Assembly (NCBI GenBank): GCA_002943765.1
Contig: PQWQ01000004.1
Location: forward strand, 2,170,001 to 2,234,000
Length of the DNA: 64,000 nucleotides
Source of the DNA: Psoroptes ovis
Lineage: Eukaryota; Arthropoda; Arachnida; Sarcoptiformes; Psoroptidae
Direction: 5' to 3'
Numbering within the stretch: the stretch's first letter is position 1; the number at the start of each line of letters is the position of its first letter. The position numbers and the translations under genes were made by a program. The notes below the pieces were generated by a model that saw only the letters and a program-made list of their open reading frames with translations, ran no database searches and was not told where the DNA came from. Of this stretch, positions 13,901 to 27,213 are shown piece by piece.

Positions 13901-14687
13901 TGAAAATAATCTACAATTTATTGAATCAAAAATAATAGCAACAAATCAATGTGATCACCATCATCATAATCATAATCATTTTTATAATAAAAATAATCAT
14001 AATTATCATCATAACCAAACAAATTGCGATCAAATTTCGATGAATAATTGTTTAATAACAATCAATAATGGTGATGATACAAACATAAAACAACAACAGC
14101 AACAAATTGAATCAAACAATAATCCTAATAATAATACAAAAACAATATTATTTACCAAACAAATGTCAACAATATGTTTATTTATTATTGAATTTATGCA
14201 AACAATACGTTGTATGATGTTGAATTTTTTACAACAACATTATTCAAATTTATTTCGACGATTAACATTGTCAACGAATACAATGAAAACAATGATAACA
14301 GCAACAACAGCGACAACAACTACAACAACAAAAGAATCGGAAATAAAATCAATAATTAAATTCAATACTGATTATAATGATAATTATAATTATAGCAATA
14401 ATAATAATAATAATAATCGAAAATCAATTACAACAAAAACAACAACGCACAATTCACAACAACAAATTTATATAAATCAATCATCAATCAGTGATCAATC
14501 GATAAAGTTATTGAAAAATTATCAATCATCAACATCATCATCAATTATTATAAATGAAAATAATAATACAAATACGAATAACACAAATATAAATAATGTT
14601 CATGTAAATACCAATACCAATAATAATAATAATGATACAAAAAATTATTATTTATTCAAATTTGATAAAAATTTAGTTTTAAATTAA
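10938..14687 (+). CDS. Large single-pass membrane protein, unknown family
   Basis: Two exons, 10938-13008 and 13072-14687, join across a 63-nt GT-AG intron to give 1,228 residues; an in-frame TGA lies just before the first ATG. The N-terminal part is Ser/Thr-rich, then Asn/Asp-rich. More complex, probably folded stretches lie around residues 385-455 (Trp, Cys and Gly present), 609-640 and 670-745, before a clear membrane helix at about 749-769. Next comes a Cys cluster (WCCMFCCCLSCC, about 790-801), a basic patch, a proline run and a long Asn/His-rich tail. A second hydrophobic stretch starts at Met102 (MAFVYLMIGILTPTFC) and looks like a classic signal peptide, so translation may really begin at 11241, giving a type I topology. 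The Cys cluster beside the membrane could be palmitoylated (inference). I do not recognise the family. Confidence 0.85.
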
Positions 14688-15677
14688 AAATTCTGATTAA
14701 GAAATTACAAAACGTTTTTGTTGTTGTTTTTACACAATTATAATAATGTTTGATAATTTAGTTTATTGTTTTTCTAAATAATTTTATTTTAAAAATTTCA
14801 TGAATTTGTAATTTCAATTTATTTAAATGATCATAATTTAAATGATCACAATTGATGTCAATCCATATCTATGCCTGCCAAATTAATTTATGCAAACAAA
14901 AAAATATGACTAAATTTATTTAAAAGTTTTATTTATAATTATTTTCAATGATTGAATGTGTACAAAAAAAAGTAAATAATGATTTATAATTATTGAATAT
15001 GATTAAAAAATAATAGCTTTTGTTTCTTGTGAGAAATTTTTAATACATTTTTGTTTCATGTTTTTCTGTTTCTCTGTTTTCTGTTTCATAATTCAAATAT
15101 TGTTATAAATAAATGAAGAAATTTTGAAAATAATGAAAAAGTTTAATTTAAACATATGTTTTTTTTTCGACCAATGTGTTTCACATATTTTACATATATT
15201 TATATGATGGATACATGTTACAATGAAAAATAACACTAATACAAATAATATTAAATGGGAAAATTATTTAATTTTTTTTTCTTAAATAAAAATTTTATTT
15301 AAATTGAAATTTATTCTTGTTTGAAATAAATGAATTCATTTCAAGTTGAATTCCTTCACAGTGCTTTTTGTTCTAAATTTAGGGGAATTTTTCTGCTGTA
15401 AGTTCGCTAATTAAAATGTTTTATTCAATTAGTTTAATAAGAAAATCAAGAATTCAAAAATTTTTTAATTGTTTCTGCTTATTGGCGAGAATTTTTCTTA
15501 GAAATATGAAAAATTTAGGCGAATAAATCGCCATCTTTTGCCTAGAAAAGGAATAAATAACTGAATATTTTTCATCTGTTTTTTTCTATCCATTTTAACA
15601 TTTCTTGTATTGAAAATATTCTGCGCAAAATTTATGTAAAATAATTGAAATTGAGAAGAAATTCAAATTCTAATAAA
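14688..15677. other. Intergenic: 3' UTR of the membrane protein and CLYBL promoter
   Basis: A/T-rich spacer between two genes on the same strand. An AATAAA lies at 15108-15113, about 420 nt after the upstream stop, and may end that transcript. The last few hundred bases must hold the CLYBL promoter, but no core element stands out from the A/T background. No ORF of note. Confidence 0.5.
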
Positions 15678-16799
15678 ATGAAAATGATAATATCTGCACA
15701 GAATATTCTCAAAACTTATTCATCGACATTGAAATTATTGTCAAAACAACAAAGACGTTTTCAATCATCAAATTCAGTAACATTTGATGATTTAAGATCA
15801 TCAACACAGCTGTTAAGACGTTCAATATTATATGTACCTGGTAACGATCAAAGAAAAATTGATAAAGCATTAAAATCATATGAAAAAATTGATTCAATCG
15901 TATTGGATTGTGAAGATGGTGTTGCAATAAAGAGTAAAGTATGTCTTGTAATTCTATTAATTGAATATTTCATTAATTTTTTCCTTAATTCAACTTAGGA
16001 TGATGCAAGAAATACAATAACGAAAATTTTGAATGAAAATTGTAAAAATAATAGATCGTTGTGGTCAAAATTATCTGTACGTGTAAATTCGATTGATTCC
16101 GGGCTAGCTCCAAAAGATCTGTCGATAATATTATCGAATAAAGAAACAATCCCACGCACGATTCTTTTGCCAAAAGTTGATCGCAAATCTGATGTCGATG
16201 AATTTTTTAATCTACTAAAAGCCAACAATATCGATGAACGTAAGGACAAACATCCAATTGATTTGATAATATATGTCGAATCAGCAATCGGTTTATTGGA
16301 TTCGCGTGAAATTGCCAAACATACATTGGAAATGTGTGAAAAAATGTCAAACATGAATTTCGCTGGAATTGTGTTCGGTTCAGACGATTTTTGTGCAAAT
16401 ATCGGTGCACAACGTTCCAGTGATGGACATGAAGTATTGATGGCACGACAATATTTAATTCTAGTTTGTAAATCATTGAATTTACAAGCAATTGATTCTG
16501 TTTATATAAATTTTCGTGATCATGAAGGTTTAAAAAGACAATCGATAGAAGGTGCGCAAATTGGTTTTACCGGTAAACAATGTATACATCCAGATCAAAT
16601 TGAAATTGTACAAGACTCATTTAGACCGAGTGATGAAAAAATTGATTGGGCAAAAGGTTTGATTGATGAATTTGAACAAGCACAAAAAAGTGGTAAAGGT
16701 GCTTTCGTTTATCAAGGACAAATGATTGATATGCCATTATTGAAACAAGCATTTAATATCATGAATATTGCAAAACAAATCAATAAAAACAAGGAATGA
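15678..16799 (+). CDS. CLYBL: Citramalyl-CoA lyase, mitochondrial (CLYBL)
   Basis: Exons 15678-15938 and 15999-16799 (60-nt intron, phase 0) give 353 residues, close to the usual animal length. The family (HpcH/HpaI aldolase / citrate-lyase beta-like) cleaves citramalyl-CoA to pyruvate and acetyl-CoA in the mitochondrion, clearing the itaconate-derived intermediate that harms vitamin B12 enzymes. Residues 1-35 are rich in Ser, Lys, Arg and Leu with few acidic residues, as in a mitochondrial import signal. The barrel starts at LYVPGND (about 51-57). Next come LDCEDGV (about 76-82), the RVN motif (115-117), the Mg-ligand glutamate in IYVESAIGLL (E181) and the aspartate in FGSDDF (about 213-218). 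The C-terminal block GFTGKQCIHPDQI is typical. The start is the first ATG in frame; upstream in-frame codons have no ATG. The neighbour on the right is convergent, only 92 nt away. Confidence 0.95.
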
Positions 16800-16818
16800 G
16801 GAAAAAATTTATAAAATC

Positions 16819-16824
16819 TTTATT
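16819..16824 (-). terminator. Poly(A) signal of the giant minus-strand gene
   Basis: TTTATT on the + strand reads AATAAA on the minus strand, about 67 nt after the stop of the convergent gene. It lies inside the CLYBL 3' UTR, so the two transcripts probably overlap at their 3' ends by tens of bases. Confidence 0.55.
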
Positions 16825-16835
16825 GTATATGAAAG

Positions 16836-16841
16836 AATAAA
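16836..16841 (+). terminator. Poly(A) signal of CLYBL
   Basis: AATAAA lies 37 nt after the CLYBL stop codon, the first such hexamer downstream. If used, the CLYBL transcript ends about 10-30 nt later, close to or just inside the 3' coding end of the opposite-strand gene (stop at 16892). Confidence 0.6.
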
Positions 16842-16891
16842 TAATTTTTTAAGCTAAACAAATTTCAAAAATAATTATTCTCATCAAATCA

Positions 16892-19800
16892 TTAATGATA
16901 AAATTTTCTTCTTAAATCATATGAATTTCTTTTAGCCGCATCACTATCTTCAACAAATCGATTCAACATCATTTCACTACGACAACGTTCATCATGGCGG
17001 TTTATTTTATTAATTTTAAAATATCTTTCATTCAATTTACTATTTGGTGATAGATGATAATATTTGTCCAATACATCATCATCGTTATTATCATCTTCAG
17101 ATGATGAATTATCATTCAAATTATGATTGTTGCCATCATTATCATCATTATAACCATGTAAATGGAAATATTTTTCATCAAATTTAAACGTATTCATCAT
17201 CAACATTTGATTTTGTTTTGTATTTGATGCAAAATTTTTAGGCAAAGTAAATGTTACGATCGGCTGTCGCATTGATGATGTTGTTGTTGTCGATGTTGAT
17301 TTATCCGATGAATATCCACCATTGTTCGATGACTTTTTCAAATTTGGACGTAAATGTTTTTGTTTATTATTTTGATGCTGTTTTCGATGCTGGTGCTGTT
17401 GTTGTTGTTGTTGATGTTGTCTTAATCTACTATCCAATAGCCTTATACGTGATACACCTATTTGTGATGAACAAGATGATGCTATCTGTGATGATGATAA
17501 ATTTGACAGTGATGATGTTGTCGATAAATTCACATTATTTAAATGTTCATCATCAATATTCGTAACTGATGATGATATACAAGAATCTGTATCATAATAA
17601 ATTTGTTTTTGTTTTTGCTTTTCAATATTGAAATTATTTTTATGAAATTGTTGTTTTGACTTGCCATTTTTAATCATATTTATATTTCGATTATTCTGAT
17701 TATTATTATCGATATATCGATAATAATCTAAATCATCATTATGATTGATTGTTGTTGTTGATGATAATATTGATTCATTTTCATCATTATTATTATTATT
17801 CAAATTATTCAAATGTATCATTGAACCATAATTTTCACCTCTTTTTTTCAATCGACCATTTTGACGATCATAATAATAGAAATTGTCATGTTGTTGTTGG
17901 TGTTGATCATCATAGAATTTTCGATTATGATATTGATGTGAATGTTTTCGTTTGATTTTTTTATCAATTAAATGTTTTTGTTGTTGTTGTTGCTGTTGGT
18001 AATGATTTTGTAAAATTGATTCAACACCAAGTGGATATGGTTCGGATATATTAAGCGATGATGTTGAACATGATAACAATGGTGATGTTAGCAATTTTTT
18101 CTTTTTATCTTTTTTCATCGTGTTATTGTTATTAAGATTGATTTGACTATTACTATCGATACTTTTCATTGTCGATGATGATGATAATGAAAATAATCGC
18201 CGTAAAGTACTGCCATTACCTTCATTTTTATGGCCTTTATTTTGTTGTTGTTTTTTGCCATGATTTTTTTCATTCAAAGTGTCATCGATTTGTCTGATTT
18301 CGATTGTCGATGTATTTGCCAATGTTACTGTTTGTTTCTTCATTTTATCATTAATCAAAGCATTATTCGGTATTATTGGATAATTTAATTCTCGATCTTC
18401 AATCAATGTTGTTAATGATAATGTTGATTGATTATGGCGGTGATTATTATCCATTCGAAACAATTGTTGCTGTTCTTGTTGTTCATTTTGTTTACGTAAT
18501 TTTTCTATACGTGATTTATTACGTTTCTTTTCCAGTTGATAACGTAGCGAATGTATGAATGAAAATTTCGATTGACATAGATTTGTTTTGTTTAATTGTA
18601 ATACTGTACGATGTTGAGGTTTTTCCAAATGTTTTTGTGTTTGTTTTGTTTCAATTTGTATCAAATTAACATGAATATTTGATTCTTTTAATTCATCTCC
18701 ACTATTATTATTTTTATTATTAGTATCAACGATTGCAATAGTACCATTGACATTGACACTATTTTCAGTATTAATTTTTGATTCATTATCATTATTAAGG
18801 TTTGCATCATTTTTGTCATTATTTAGGATTATTTTATTAACAAAACGATCAATCATTGTTATTTTCTGTTCATTTTGATCGTTACACTCATTCTTTTCAT
18901 CATTATTATCTTTGACAAGAACAATTTGTTTTTTATCGCCATTTTCTAATTTAGGCAAATTATTTTCATTATCATTCAGGGCTTCAATACATTGAATATT
19001 TGTCGATTCTTTGCGATTATCTAATAAATTTTGTAATTTTATCAATATCTTTTCATAATCAATTTCATCCATTTTTTTCGATTGTTGTTGTTGCTGTTGT
19101 TGCTGCTGCTGCTGAAAAAATGATTGAAGTGATTGTAACAATTTCAATTCATTCAATTGTATTTGATGTTGCTGTTGTTGTTGTTGCTGCTGTTGCTGAT
19201 ATTGTAACATTAGCAACATTAATAATAAATTATTTTGATTTTGATTATTATTTTGATCATTATTCGTATTTGTAATCGATAATTTTTGTTGCTGCTCAAC
19301 AATAATTCTACGAATCATATTCTCAAAAAATAAATATGAATCTGAATTATTGTTACTGTTGTAATTATTATGGCTTTCAACATTATTATTATTATCATCA
19401 TTCGCACTGTGATCATTGATCGTATTTGTTTCAAATTTATCATCATCATCTCCATTATTATTATCATCAATATTATTCAATGATAATAATGACTGGAACA
19501 TTTTTTCATCAATTAATTCATTTTTTGATTTTTCCATCAATGTCTTGATCAATTGATCATTTGATTTCTTGACATCATGATCATTATCATTATAATTATT
19601 TTCTTTGATCAAATAATCACTATTACATTCATCAATATTCTTGTTGAATTTTTCAATTAAAAAATTAACAGAATTAGATGAAATTTGACTCGATACGACA
19701 GATGATTGCTGGTGTTCTGTGGCATTTATTTTTGATTCATTATCATCGTCAACATCAACAGTGGTGGATGCTGGTTCCAATTCAATGGCAGTGTTGGATT

Positions 19801-22800
19801 CTTTGGCAATTTCACAATCATTTTCCACTGATTTGTTTGTTTCTTCATTTTTAATATTTTCATTTGTTTTTTCACTGGTTTCTGATGGCTTCAATGATTT
19901 AGTTGCAGCAGATTTTTTATTGAATTTTCCGAGCAATTTAAACTGTTTGGGACTATTGGTCTTATTATTGCTTTTGTTATCGACAATTTTCTTTGTTGGC
20001 ACTGGTTTGATTGATGATTTATTGCTGTTATTATTATGATTAGTATTGGCACTGGAAGCAGTGATATTTTTTTGACATAATCTTTTAACATTTGTTTCAT
20101 GAACTTTTTTAATTGTATCTTCTAATTTTTGTCCAATATTTTTTACATTCTTTGACTGATTATTCGTGACAATTTTAGTGATATGATCTTTTGAATTATC
20201 ATTATTGTTATTATTATTGGCGACATTTTTTGGCACAGATGCTACTGGTGGTGGTGGTGCTCTTGGTTTAATACGTTTTCTATTAATCATTTTTGATGAT
20301 TGTGAATGTTGTTGTTGATTTATTGAGTGATGATGATGATTATTATTACTGTAATTATCAGATGATGAATGTGAATGTTTACAATTTTGATGATATCTAG
20401 ATTCACCTGGTCGTAATGGTTTTGTTTCGGTTGGAACAGTGTTTGCTATTGGTTTGTTAATCACTTTTGATTTTGATTTTAAAAATTGATGAGTTTTTTG
20501 TGAAGGCGATTGATGATTAAGAGTTGTTGTTGTTGTTGTTGATTGTTGTACAATTGCTTTATTCGGATTTGTAACATTGTCCATATTTGTCGTTGAATTT
20601 TTTATTTTAGAATTCATTTTTGAATCTTGTTTCGATTCCATTTTTGATGAATTAAATTTTGAATTCATTTCATTAATCGGTATTTCCATTTTTGTCTCTA
20701 TTTTTGATTCTTAATTAGATAATTATTCATAGATTTAATCAAGTGAGAAAAAAAGGGGAAAAAATAGTTGTTTGAATCCTTAGCAAAACTCACCATTATT
20801 TTTTATTGAATCATTTTCCTCCGATGATTTGGATACTGAATTTTCATGTGTTAAAAGTTTCGTTTCATTGACTTTGATTTTATCAATTTTATCATCATCT
20901 TTACATTCATGTTGACGATCATGACCATCGTAATTGACAGCATTGTTTGTAATTAAATTTTTACCATTATTAATTATATTATTATCATTCGAGATAATAC
21001 TTTTATTCAATGTCATATCTATTAATTTCAATGATTCTTGATTTAAATGATCATTATTATTATCACTATTATCATCATCATCATTGTTATTATTATTAAA
21101 TTCATTCATTGATATTGTTTCGGATATTTCTGAACACATTTCCCAATCAGAATCTTCCAGATAAACTGTACCATTATTTATTTGAAAATGTGACCGTACA
21201 CAAAGTATTTTTGAATTATTACGTTGCTGCTGTTGCTGTTGTTTTGGCGATTGATGTTTATCAATCGATTCTTGATGCTGGCCATCACTTAAACTAATTG
21301 GTCCAAAATATGAATCTAAACTTTTGATTGAAATTGAATCAAAATCTTTACGTTGTTTGGACAAATTTCGATTATCAACAAATGCAATACGATAATTATC
21401 GGTTTGATTATTAGTTTTCAATGATGTATTCGTATTATTATTGTTTACATTTTTTCCAATTATTGTATTTTTATCCATGGTCGATGATGGCTCAATTATA
21501 ATTGGCAATGTTTTTTGTTTTGATTGCAAATAATCATCAAATCTTGTTTGTTTTGTATACAATTGTAATCTATGTTGTTGTTGTTGTCGTTGTTCGCTAA
21601 CATTCACACTTGACATTGCTCTTTTCAATCTTGGTGGACATTTTGGTGGTTGATTATGATGATTATCATTATCATTATCAATATTATTATTATTATTATT
21701 ATTTGAATTCGATGTTATTGATGAATGAATATTCTCATCACTATTGAAAATTGAATGATGTTTATTATTTTCATTGCTGCTATTATTATTATTATATTTC
21801 TTCATATCTTCCTCATGAAAACTTTTTAATAAATTTTTATTCGCTTCTTCAATCAAATTAAGCAATGATGTTAATGATGATGAACGCGATTGGGAAATAC
21901 CATTATTATCATCGCTATTATTATTGTTTGTATTTTGTTGCTGTTCATGATGTTTAGCTAATTTTATCATTTTAATTAAACGTTTAACATTTTGTATGCG
22001 ATTCATTGATTTACCAAATAATGAATTAACATTGAATAATTTTCTAGCTCTTCGCTTGAAACGTCTTAATTTTCGCCTCAAACGAAATTCAGTTAATGTT
22101 GGCCATGGTATGAATTTTCCGTATTCTTGCTGCAGTTGTTGTGATGTACCATATGTTAAATATTTATATTCATCAACAATAATTATATTCGATTGATTAG
22201 CGTTTGAAATATCAGCCGAGCATGATTCTGCTAATGAAAAACTTGAATCCGATGTTGGTATTCGTATCGTTGTTGATGATGGTGCCATTGCTGCTGTAGA
22301 TGCTGGTGATGCTAAATTCATTGGTAATGTATTACTATTCATTAATTTATTATGATTAGATTTTATTGGAAAATTTGTTCTTTGATTCATCATTGAATTA
22401 CGGCTAACAAAACGATAATTAGCTGGTGTTTTTCGGTGATTTTTTAAATTATAGCTCGAGTTATTGATATTGTTATTATTATTTGCATTTTTCCGATATA
22501 AACCAGCGGTCATCATCGATTCATTGTTGTTTTTGTCCTTATCCCCATTGACACTATCGACAAATTTTGATTCTGCATTTATAAATAAATTAGTTTTGTA
22601 TTCCTTAAATAAAGCCAAATCACATGACTCACCTGAATCATTTTCCTCATCATTGTTCTCAGCAAGTACTTGGCCAAAATTTTGCATCGCAGATGATATT
22701 GTTATCTCTGAACAATTTGATTGATTATCAGAATTCATCGATACTAATGTAGAAATTGATTCTGAATTTGTTTCTGATTCACTTGGTTGTAATGATTGAT

Positions 22801-23476
22801 TCAATTTTCTTTCATTTCTCGGAAATGTTATCATAACCGGACAGTGTTCAACACCAATCGATTGATTTGTATATCTATTCACATTGAAATTATCATTTTT
22901 CAATGTTGATGATGACGATGTTGATGAATAATTTGATGTTGATCGTATTGATGGATTATTGGATAGATTGGATGTTTGTTCAATATCATTTTTATCATAT
23001 TTCAATGTACCAAGACAATCTGATTCTGACGATTCAGATAATTCAGATGAACAAGATGAATTATTATCATTTTTATCTGACAAAGATTTAGACATGAATA
23101 TCAAATCGCTCAACGATTTTTTCAACTGATATCCATTTTTATCATTTTCATTATCATCATTATTTTTCGATGTTATCTTCAATGAATTCAATGATAATGA
23201 TGATGAAAATGACATTGATGATTCTGATGATGCTGAAGACGATGATGATGATGTTATCATTAATTTAACAGTATTAGGTTGTTGGCTTAAAAAATTTTTC
23301 AAAAGAGTTGAGGAAGATGATGAAGACGATGACGATGATGATGATGGTGATGATGATGAAAATCCATGATCAGATAATGTTAATCGCCGGTTATAATCAT
23401 CATCATTATTATCGCTATTAGCCGAATCATTGTTGATTTTTCTGGTCAAATTTTTATTATTTGATTGTTTTACCAT
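16892..23476 (-). CDS. Giant Asn/Ser/Gln-rich protein, unknown function
   Basis: Two exons: 23476-20794 and 20697 (or 20709)-16892. The donor AATG/GTGAG pairs with either of two acceptors 12 nt apart, both in frame, giving 2,162 or 2,166 residues. Most of the protein is low-complexity: Ser runs near the N-terminus, Asn/Asp runs throughout, two long Gln runs around residues 1390-1435, and His/Gln patches. A strongly basic, likely helical island (about 450-505, with FRLRRKLRRFKRRARKLF) stands out. So do an acidic motif LEDSDWEMCSEISE (about 768-782), a Lys/Arg-rich helix near SKFSFIHSLRYQLEKKRNKS, and a less repetitive C-terminal block (about 2038-2162) ending in SYDLRRKFYH. No signal peptide or membrane segment is seen. 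An intracellular scaffold or nucleic-acid-binding protein is possible, but this is inference and I do not recognise it. Confidence 0.8.
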
Positions 23477-26400
23477 TATTTTTCAATTAATATAATGAAT
23501 GTATCATTTCAAGTTGTATAAAATTAATCATTTTCGATGTTTTCATTTTTTAAAATTGTTTCAATTTTGTTATATATAATTCACATTGTGATCGATTTAT
23601 GGTTTAAAACAAACTGCATGGAAATTCATTACCATTAAAGAAAATTCAATTTTCAATTCAACATAACATCATCAATTAATGATAATGAATTTTCATTTTA
23701 ATTTCTTCACATTATTTCTTATTATTATATTATCACTATTAAGAGTGATTTAACTTTTGATTTAAAAGAGAAAACGGTAAATTTTCAAACAGAGAGAGAG
23801 AAAAAGGAGGAAAATTGTTCAACAAATGAAGATGGTCAAAATTTAAAATAAAATAAAAATAAAAATGGAAAAACAAACGTTGATCAAAATACCATTTACA
23901 GTTGATCCATGTTGAATTATGAATAATTTTCCATTATTTTTATTATTATTTATAAATACAGCTTATGTTAACATACGTTTTTCTGTGGATTTTTTTTCGA
24001 AATATTTTTTTTGGTAAATGTGCTGTTCGGCATACAAATAAAATTGAATAAAAATGGACACCTACACACAAACACAAATAATACAAAAACAAATTCAAAA
24101 ATCAACAAGCATTCAAAGCATTCAAATTCATTCATATAATCTTCACAATAAACAATAATCAAAGCTTTTTTTTCTGATTTGTAATTGGAGAAATATATCA
24201 TTTATATTTAAAAATGTTTGTCGGATCCTTGAATTTTCTTTTCAATTCGAGACGATAATAAATTTTTTGACATATTTATTCAATTTTTCTATGAATTTAA
24301 TCGAAATAATGGAACAATATTAGTCACTAGCTGCTGCTGCTACTGCTGCTGCTGTTCGTTGTTGTTGTTGTTGGTGTTTTATATTTTTCTGTAACCATTG
24401 ATTATTTTAATAAATGAATATATGAATTCATCATCATTCATGAACAATAAATGTACACAATAAATGAATTAATGGTATGGCCATCATCATTTATAAATTA
24501 TAATATTTCAGGATAAAGAATCAAATAAAGAGAAAATTATGGAATAATACTAATAATATGAATAATAATGATGATTTTTAAAAGGATGCAGATCCAAAAA
24601 CAGTAAAAATCAATTTTGAAAATGTCATAGATTTCTTTCTCATAGAAAGAAATATGAAAATTTATTTTAGTTTTTAAATAATAAAAAAAAACTTATATTT
24701 CTTTTACTTTTTTCCATTAAATCCATGAAAATGAATTATTTCTTAAAGAAAAACAAAAGACGGATGTGGTGTATCGCTGCTGATCAATGTAGCATCAGCC
24801 AAAACAAAAATGGAAAAAATATTCGATGAAATTGTGTTAAACAAACAAAACGACAATCTCTTTGATCAATAATCGGGTAACCAGAGAAGTGAAATGTGTT
24901 TTTAAAAGCAAATTTATCACCTGTCAAATTTGATGAAAATGTGAAAAAACGATTTCCATTTTTTAATACCGATAAAATTTAGGTCAAACATGTAGTAAAA
25001 GTAGGGTGTTATATCCTGTGATAAAAACCTGCCGGTTGTCTATCATTTGGGTGAAAGCGAAAAAATCTTGAATCAAGCGCTGATCGCACTTAATGTTCAA
25101 TCAATTTGGCTTCAAACGTATGAAATCAATCAAAGATATCAAAATCAATCAAAATATTGATCAATGGGCTTGAAAATCGATACAAATGAATGATATTATT
25201 CATTCATTCATCATTTCTATAAGATCGATGGGCTCATTGAGAAAAACACATTTTGCGAATCATTTATTTTCATTCTCGGATCTGGACTCATTAGTTTCAT
25301 AATCCAATTTTCATTTAAATTAGAAAAAATGAATTAAAATGAAATTAAACAATTGCATTATTCACTTAAAATGGATTTCATTATCATTCATTTACATATA
25401 TGCATTTGAATAAAATTATGAATAAATTAAAAAATAATCATTATCATTATTGTTGATTATATGATGACGATGACGATGATGATGATGATGATAATAACTA
25501 ATGTTAATCCATTTTTATTTTCAATGGATTATGAATCGTTCATTACTAAACTCGATGATGAAAAAACGAAGCTTTGAATGATCATTAATTTTAGTTTAGT
25601 TTAGTTCAAACATTTCTTATTTTACTGATTACAATTAATGTGTAGGATGTCGAATTTAGTTTTTTTTTTTTTTTTTTTTTGGACATTTTAAATCATAATT
25701 TTTGGATCAAAAGCTAAGTTTACAAGATTTGAATGTTAAGATGCTGAAAGCTTTTATCATGTTGACATTGAAAAAAATAAAAAAAAATGAACAAATTATC
25801 AATTCATTATGGCCATTAGATGTAATGATTGAAATCAATCAATCAATTTTGATAGATTGATTAATGTAAAAAGATCAAGTTTAATATCGATGATTGAAGT
25901 GTTTGTAATAATGTCAATGTTAATCTCAAATATGTTGATTTTAAACTTCATTTTTTCTCTGTTCTTATTTGATAATTAATTAATATTTTTTTCTTTGTTT
26001 TTTTCGCTCAAAAAATTTGATCTTAATTCAATTATTATGACCTTATGATGTACGTACGTGCGCGTGTCTTTTATCTTTCGCTTTTTTGTTACAAATGTTC
26101 ATAAATGTATGAATATCCTTCGTTGAATGAAAATGTATTTTTAATAAATTGTTTTTTGAAACATTTCAAAACACCCACAAACAGCAATTTTAGTAGTGAA
26201 TAATAATGATAACAGTGAATGAATCAACAATCATGGACATGGCTAAAAATGAACAGGGTTTTTTTGTAAAAAAAAAATTATGTTCGCATTTTCGATGATA
26301 TATTTTATCATATAATAATTATCATCTGTATCAAATCTGATTCAAATCACCTGTTTCGTTGACCATGATAATTGTTTTATTCATTTATTTATTTATTCTA

Positions 26401-27213
26401 CTTTATTTTTCATAATGTGTAAATAAATATCAATTCATAGAAAAAAACTATCTCGGTAGGCGTATGAATTTGGATGACAATGGACGACATTTGATGATCT
26501 TTTTATTCATAGCATCAATGTTTATGATTCAAGAAAAAAATAAAATTAAATAGAAAAAATGGATGGATATTCAAGGAAATTTCACGAAAATGACACATTC
26601 TGGACATCTTTATTTTACTATTTTTTTTTTGTTTTAATTTAAATCAATTTATAAAGACACCGAACAGAGACGATTCAATGTCAATTTTGAATATTATTGA
26701 AACATTTATGGATATTTATTTTTCATTTTCTTTGAATTCCATTAAATATTGAGATGACTAAAAATAAATTTACCTTTTTGGGGTTTTAGGTTTTTGATTT
26801 GTTTTGTTCATTTCAAATTCTCAAAGTCAAACTCGATTCAAATCAAGACAAATGATTATATGTGTTAATTGCAAATGTGGGAGTAGTTTTCTTGTATTAG
26901 AATCATGGGGAGAAAATCCAAAATAAAATTTGAAAACAATTAAAATTTTCTTTGAAATAATTTTCCGATGAAAAATAATTTAATTCAATCCAAATTTATA
27001 CAAAAAATAAAATAAAATGATGATTCAAAAAAGGAAGTCCATCATTACATAATGAATGATTTAGAATTTTAAATTTGTAAAATCATCTAAAAAAACAAGA
27101 CAAAATAAAAAATTTAAATAAGAAAATTTTCAGATCAATTTTAAGCTGAAAAACTCCATTGACAGATTCTTTATTTGTGATTATTTCGTAAAAAAGCTCT
27201 AAAAATTCAAATT
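23477..27213. other. Intergenic, A/T-rich; no supported gene
   Basis: About 3.7 kb between the giant gene and coronin-7, both on the minus strand. It contains a 21-nt T run (25660-25680), GAT and ATT microsatellites, a 10-bp hairpin at 24631-24653 and a compositionally more complex patch at about 24770-25260. That patch has short codon-like frames (for example ATG at about 24811 giving 20 residues), but no exon chain could be built. The GC-rich alternating word TACGTACGTGCGCGTGT at about 26051-26067 is unusual here. The promoter of the giant gene should lie in the leftmost part. Confidence 0.5.
27170..27175 (-). terminator. Poly(A) signal of coronin-7
   Basis: TTTATT on the + strand (AATAAA on minus), about 40 nt downstream of the coronin stop codon; the first canonical signal after the gene. 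Confidence 0.6.

Noticed and set aside
17251..19275. Plus-strand frames over the giant minus-strand gene
   Set aside because: Antisense shadows of CAA/GAT repeats, without independent splice or motif evidence.
26464..26553. 29-residue ORF with a hydrophobic core, considered as a sarcolipin-type micropeptide
   Set aside because: The hydrophobic part is only about 12 residues, too short to cross a membrane, and such short frames are common by chance here.
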